From assembly GCA_002686675.1 (NCBI GenBank), contig NYYF01000021.1, forward strand, positions 9,922 through 15,952: a stretch of 6,031 nt of DNA, written 5' to 3'. The notes under the pieces are model-generated. The model worked only from the letters and a program-made list of their open reading frames with translations, made no database searches and was not told the origin of the DNA. Source of the stretch: Fidelibacterota bacterium. GTDB lineage: Bacteria; Marinisomatota; Marinisomatia; Marinisomatales; UBA8229. Made by a program: the position numbers and the translations under genes. Positions 5,532 through 6,031 of this stretch are shown piece by piece; the first letter of the stretch is position 1, and each line of letters opens with the position of its first letter.

Positions 5532-6031
5532 TGCGCCTGTTAACCCGGAATCAATCTCAAAGATTAGACCAAGTTTCCATGGGAAAGATGGGAGTCCCAG
5601 GTCTCATGCTAATGGAAAATGCCGGTAAAGAAGTTGCCGAGGTTACAGAATCTATTTTGGAGGGAAAAAAAAGAGAAAAACAGATTGCGATTTGTTGCGG
5701 AAAAGGAAATAATGGTGGAGATGGTTTTTCAGCCGCTCTTCATTTAGATCATGATAATGTGACTATTTTTTCATTACCTGACAAATCGAATATTTTGGGT
5801 GATTCCTTGCATTTTTATAATAAATGTGTAGAAAAGGGAATGAAAATAATTCATGGATATGAATTACCGACGTCGAACCAATTTGACTTAATTATCGATG
5901 GATTGATTGGAACAGGATTTTCTGGTGAGATGCGAGCTCCTTTTACGAAATGGACGAAATGGATCAATCAGCAGGATTGCACTGTGGTTTCCATTGATAT
6001 GCCATCGGGAGTTAATGCAGACACCGGTTCA
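5531..6031 (+). CDS. nnr: NAD(P)H-hydrate epimerase domain (YjeF_N), 5' part; gene runs off the window
   Basis: The frame stays open to the last base, giving 167 residues from ATG 5531. Seen: RNQSQRLDQ at the N-terminus, MLMENAG, the glycine-rich CGKGNNGGDGF loop, IIDGLIGTGFSG and SIDMPSGVNADTG. These are the hallmark blocks of the YjeF N-terminal domain, which interconverts the R and S forms of damaged NAD(P)H hydrates so that a dehydratase can repair them. In most bacteria this domain is fused to the ADP/ATP-dependent dehydratase (Nnr). The C-terminal half is outside the window, so the fusion cannot be confirmed; if absent, the name would be nnrE. The start overlaps the acpS stop by one base (TGATG), indicating coupled translation. 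An in-frame ATG at 5528 is the alternative start. Confidence 0.93.
   Translation, partial: MRLLTRNQSQRLDQVSMGKMGVPGLMLMENAGKEVAEVTESILEGKKREKQIAICCGKGNNGGDGFSAALHLDHDNVTIFSLPDKSNILGDSLHFYNKCVEKGMKIIHGYELPTSNQFDLIIDGLIGTGFSGEMRAPFTKWTKWINQQDCTVVSIDMPSGVNADTGS

Overview
The window reads as an ordinary, tightly packed chromosomal housekeeping segment of an AT-rich bacterium. All genes are on the + strand, and I see no mobile element, CRISPR array or virus-like gene. The lineage cannot be fixed from this sequence alone. AT-rich codons, a large periplasmic or secreted TPR protein and this gene order would suit a Gram-negative lineage such as the FCB group (for example Marinimicrobia-like bacteria), but that is only a guess.

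Left part (about 1-2841): the 3' end of a ComF-type phosphoribosyltransferase gene, then pgk (phosphoglycerate kinase), tpiA (triosephosphate isomerase) and secG (Sec translocon subunit). Gaps are 20 nt (comF-pgk), 81 nt (pgk-tpiA) and 9 nt (tpiA-secG). pgk and tpiA both appear to start at TTG: the next in-frame ATGs lie inside or beyond essential motifs.

Middle (2842-4483): a tRNA-Leu with anticodon GAG lies just downstream of secG, a neighbourhood also known from gamma-proteobacteria. It is followed 24 nt later by a gene for an exported protein made almost entirely of about 11 TPR repeats, whose function I cannot name. A 140-nt AT-rich intergenic region follows. It holds a weak A/T-only hairpin with a T-tract and a plausible sigma70-type promoter, and is the clearest transcription-unit boundary in the window.

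Right part (4484-6031): a HAD phosphatase, acpS (holo-ACP synthase) and the 5' part of an NAD(P)HX epimerase gene (YjeF_N/NnrE), all overlapping at their ends (11 nt and 1 nt) and so probably translationally coupled. The first half serves lower glycolysis and secretion. The second half serves fatty-acid carrier activation, cofactor repair and probably small-molecule dephosphorylation.

I found no convincing new biological system. The items most worth checking are the TPR protein, the conserved secG-tRNA-Leu(GAG) junction, the paired TTG starts, a substituted motif in PGK, and a possible metabolite-repair theme in the HAD-acpS-nnr operon.
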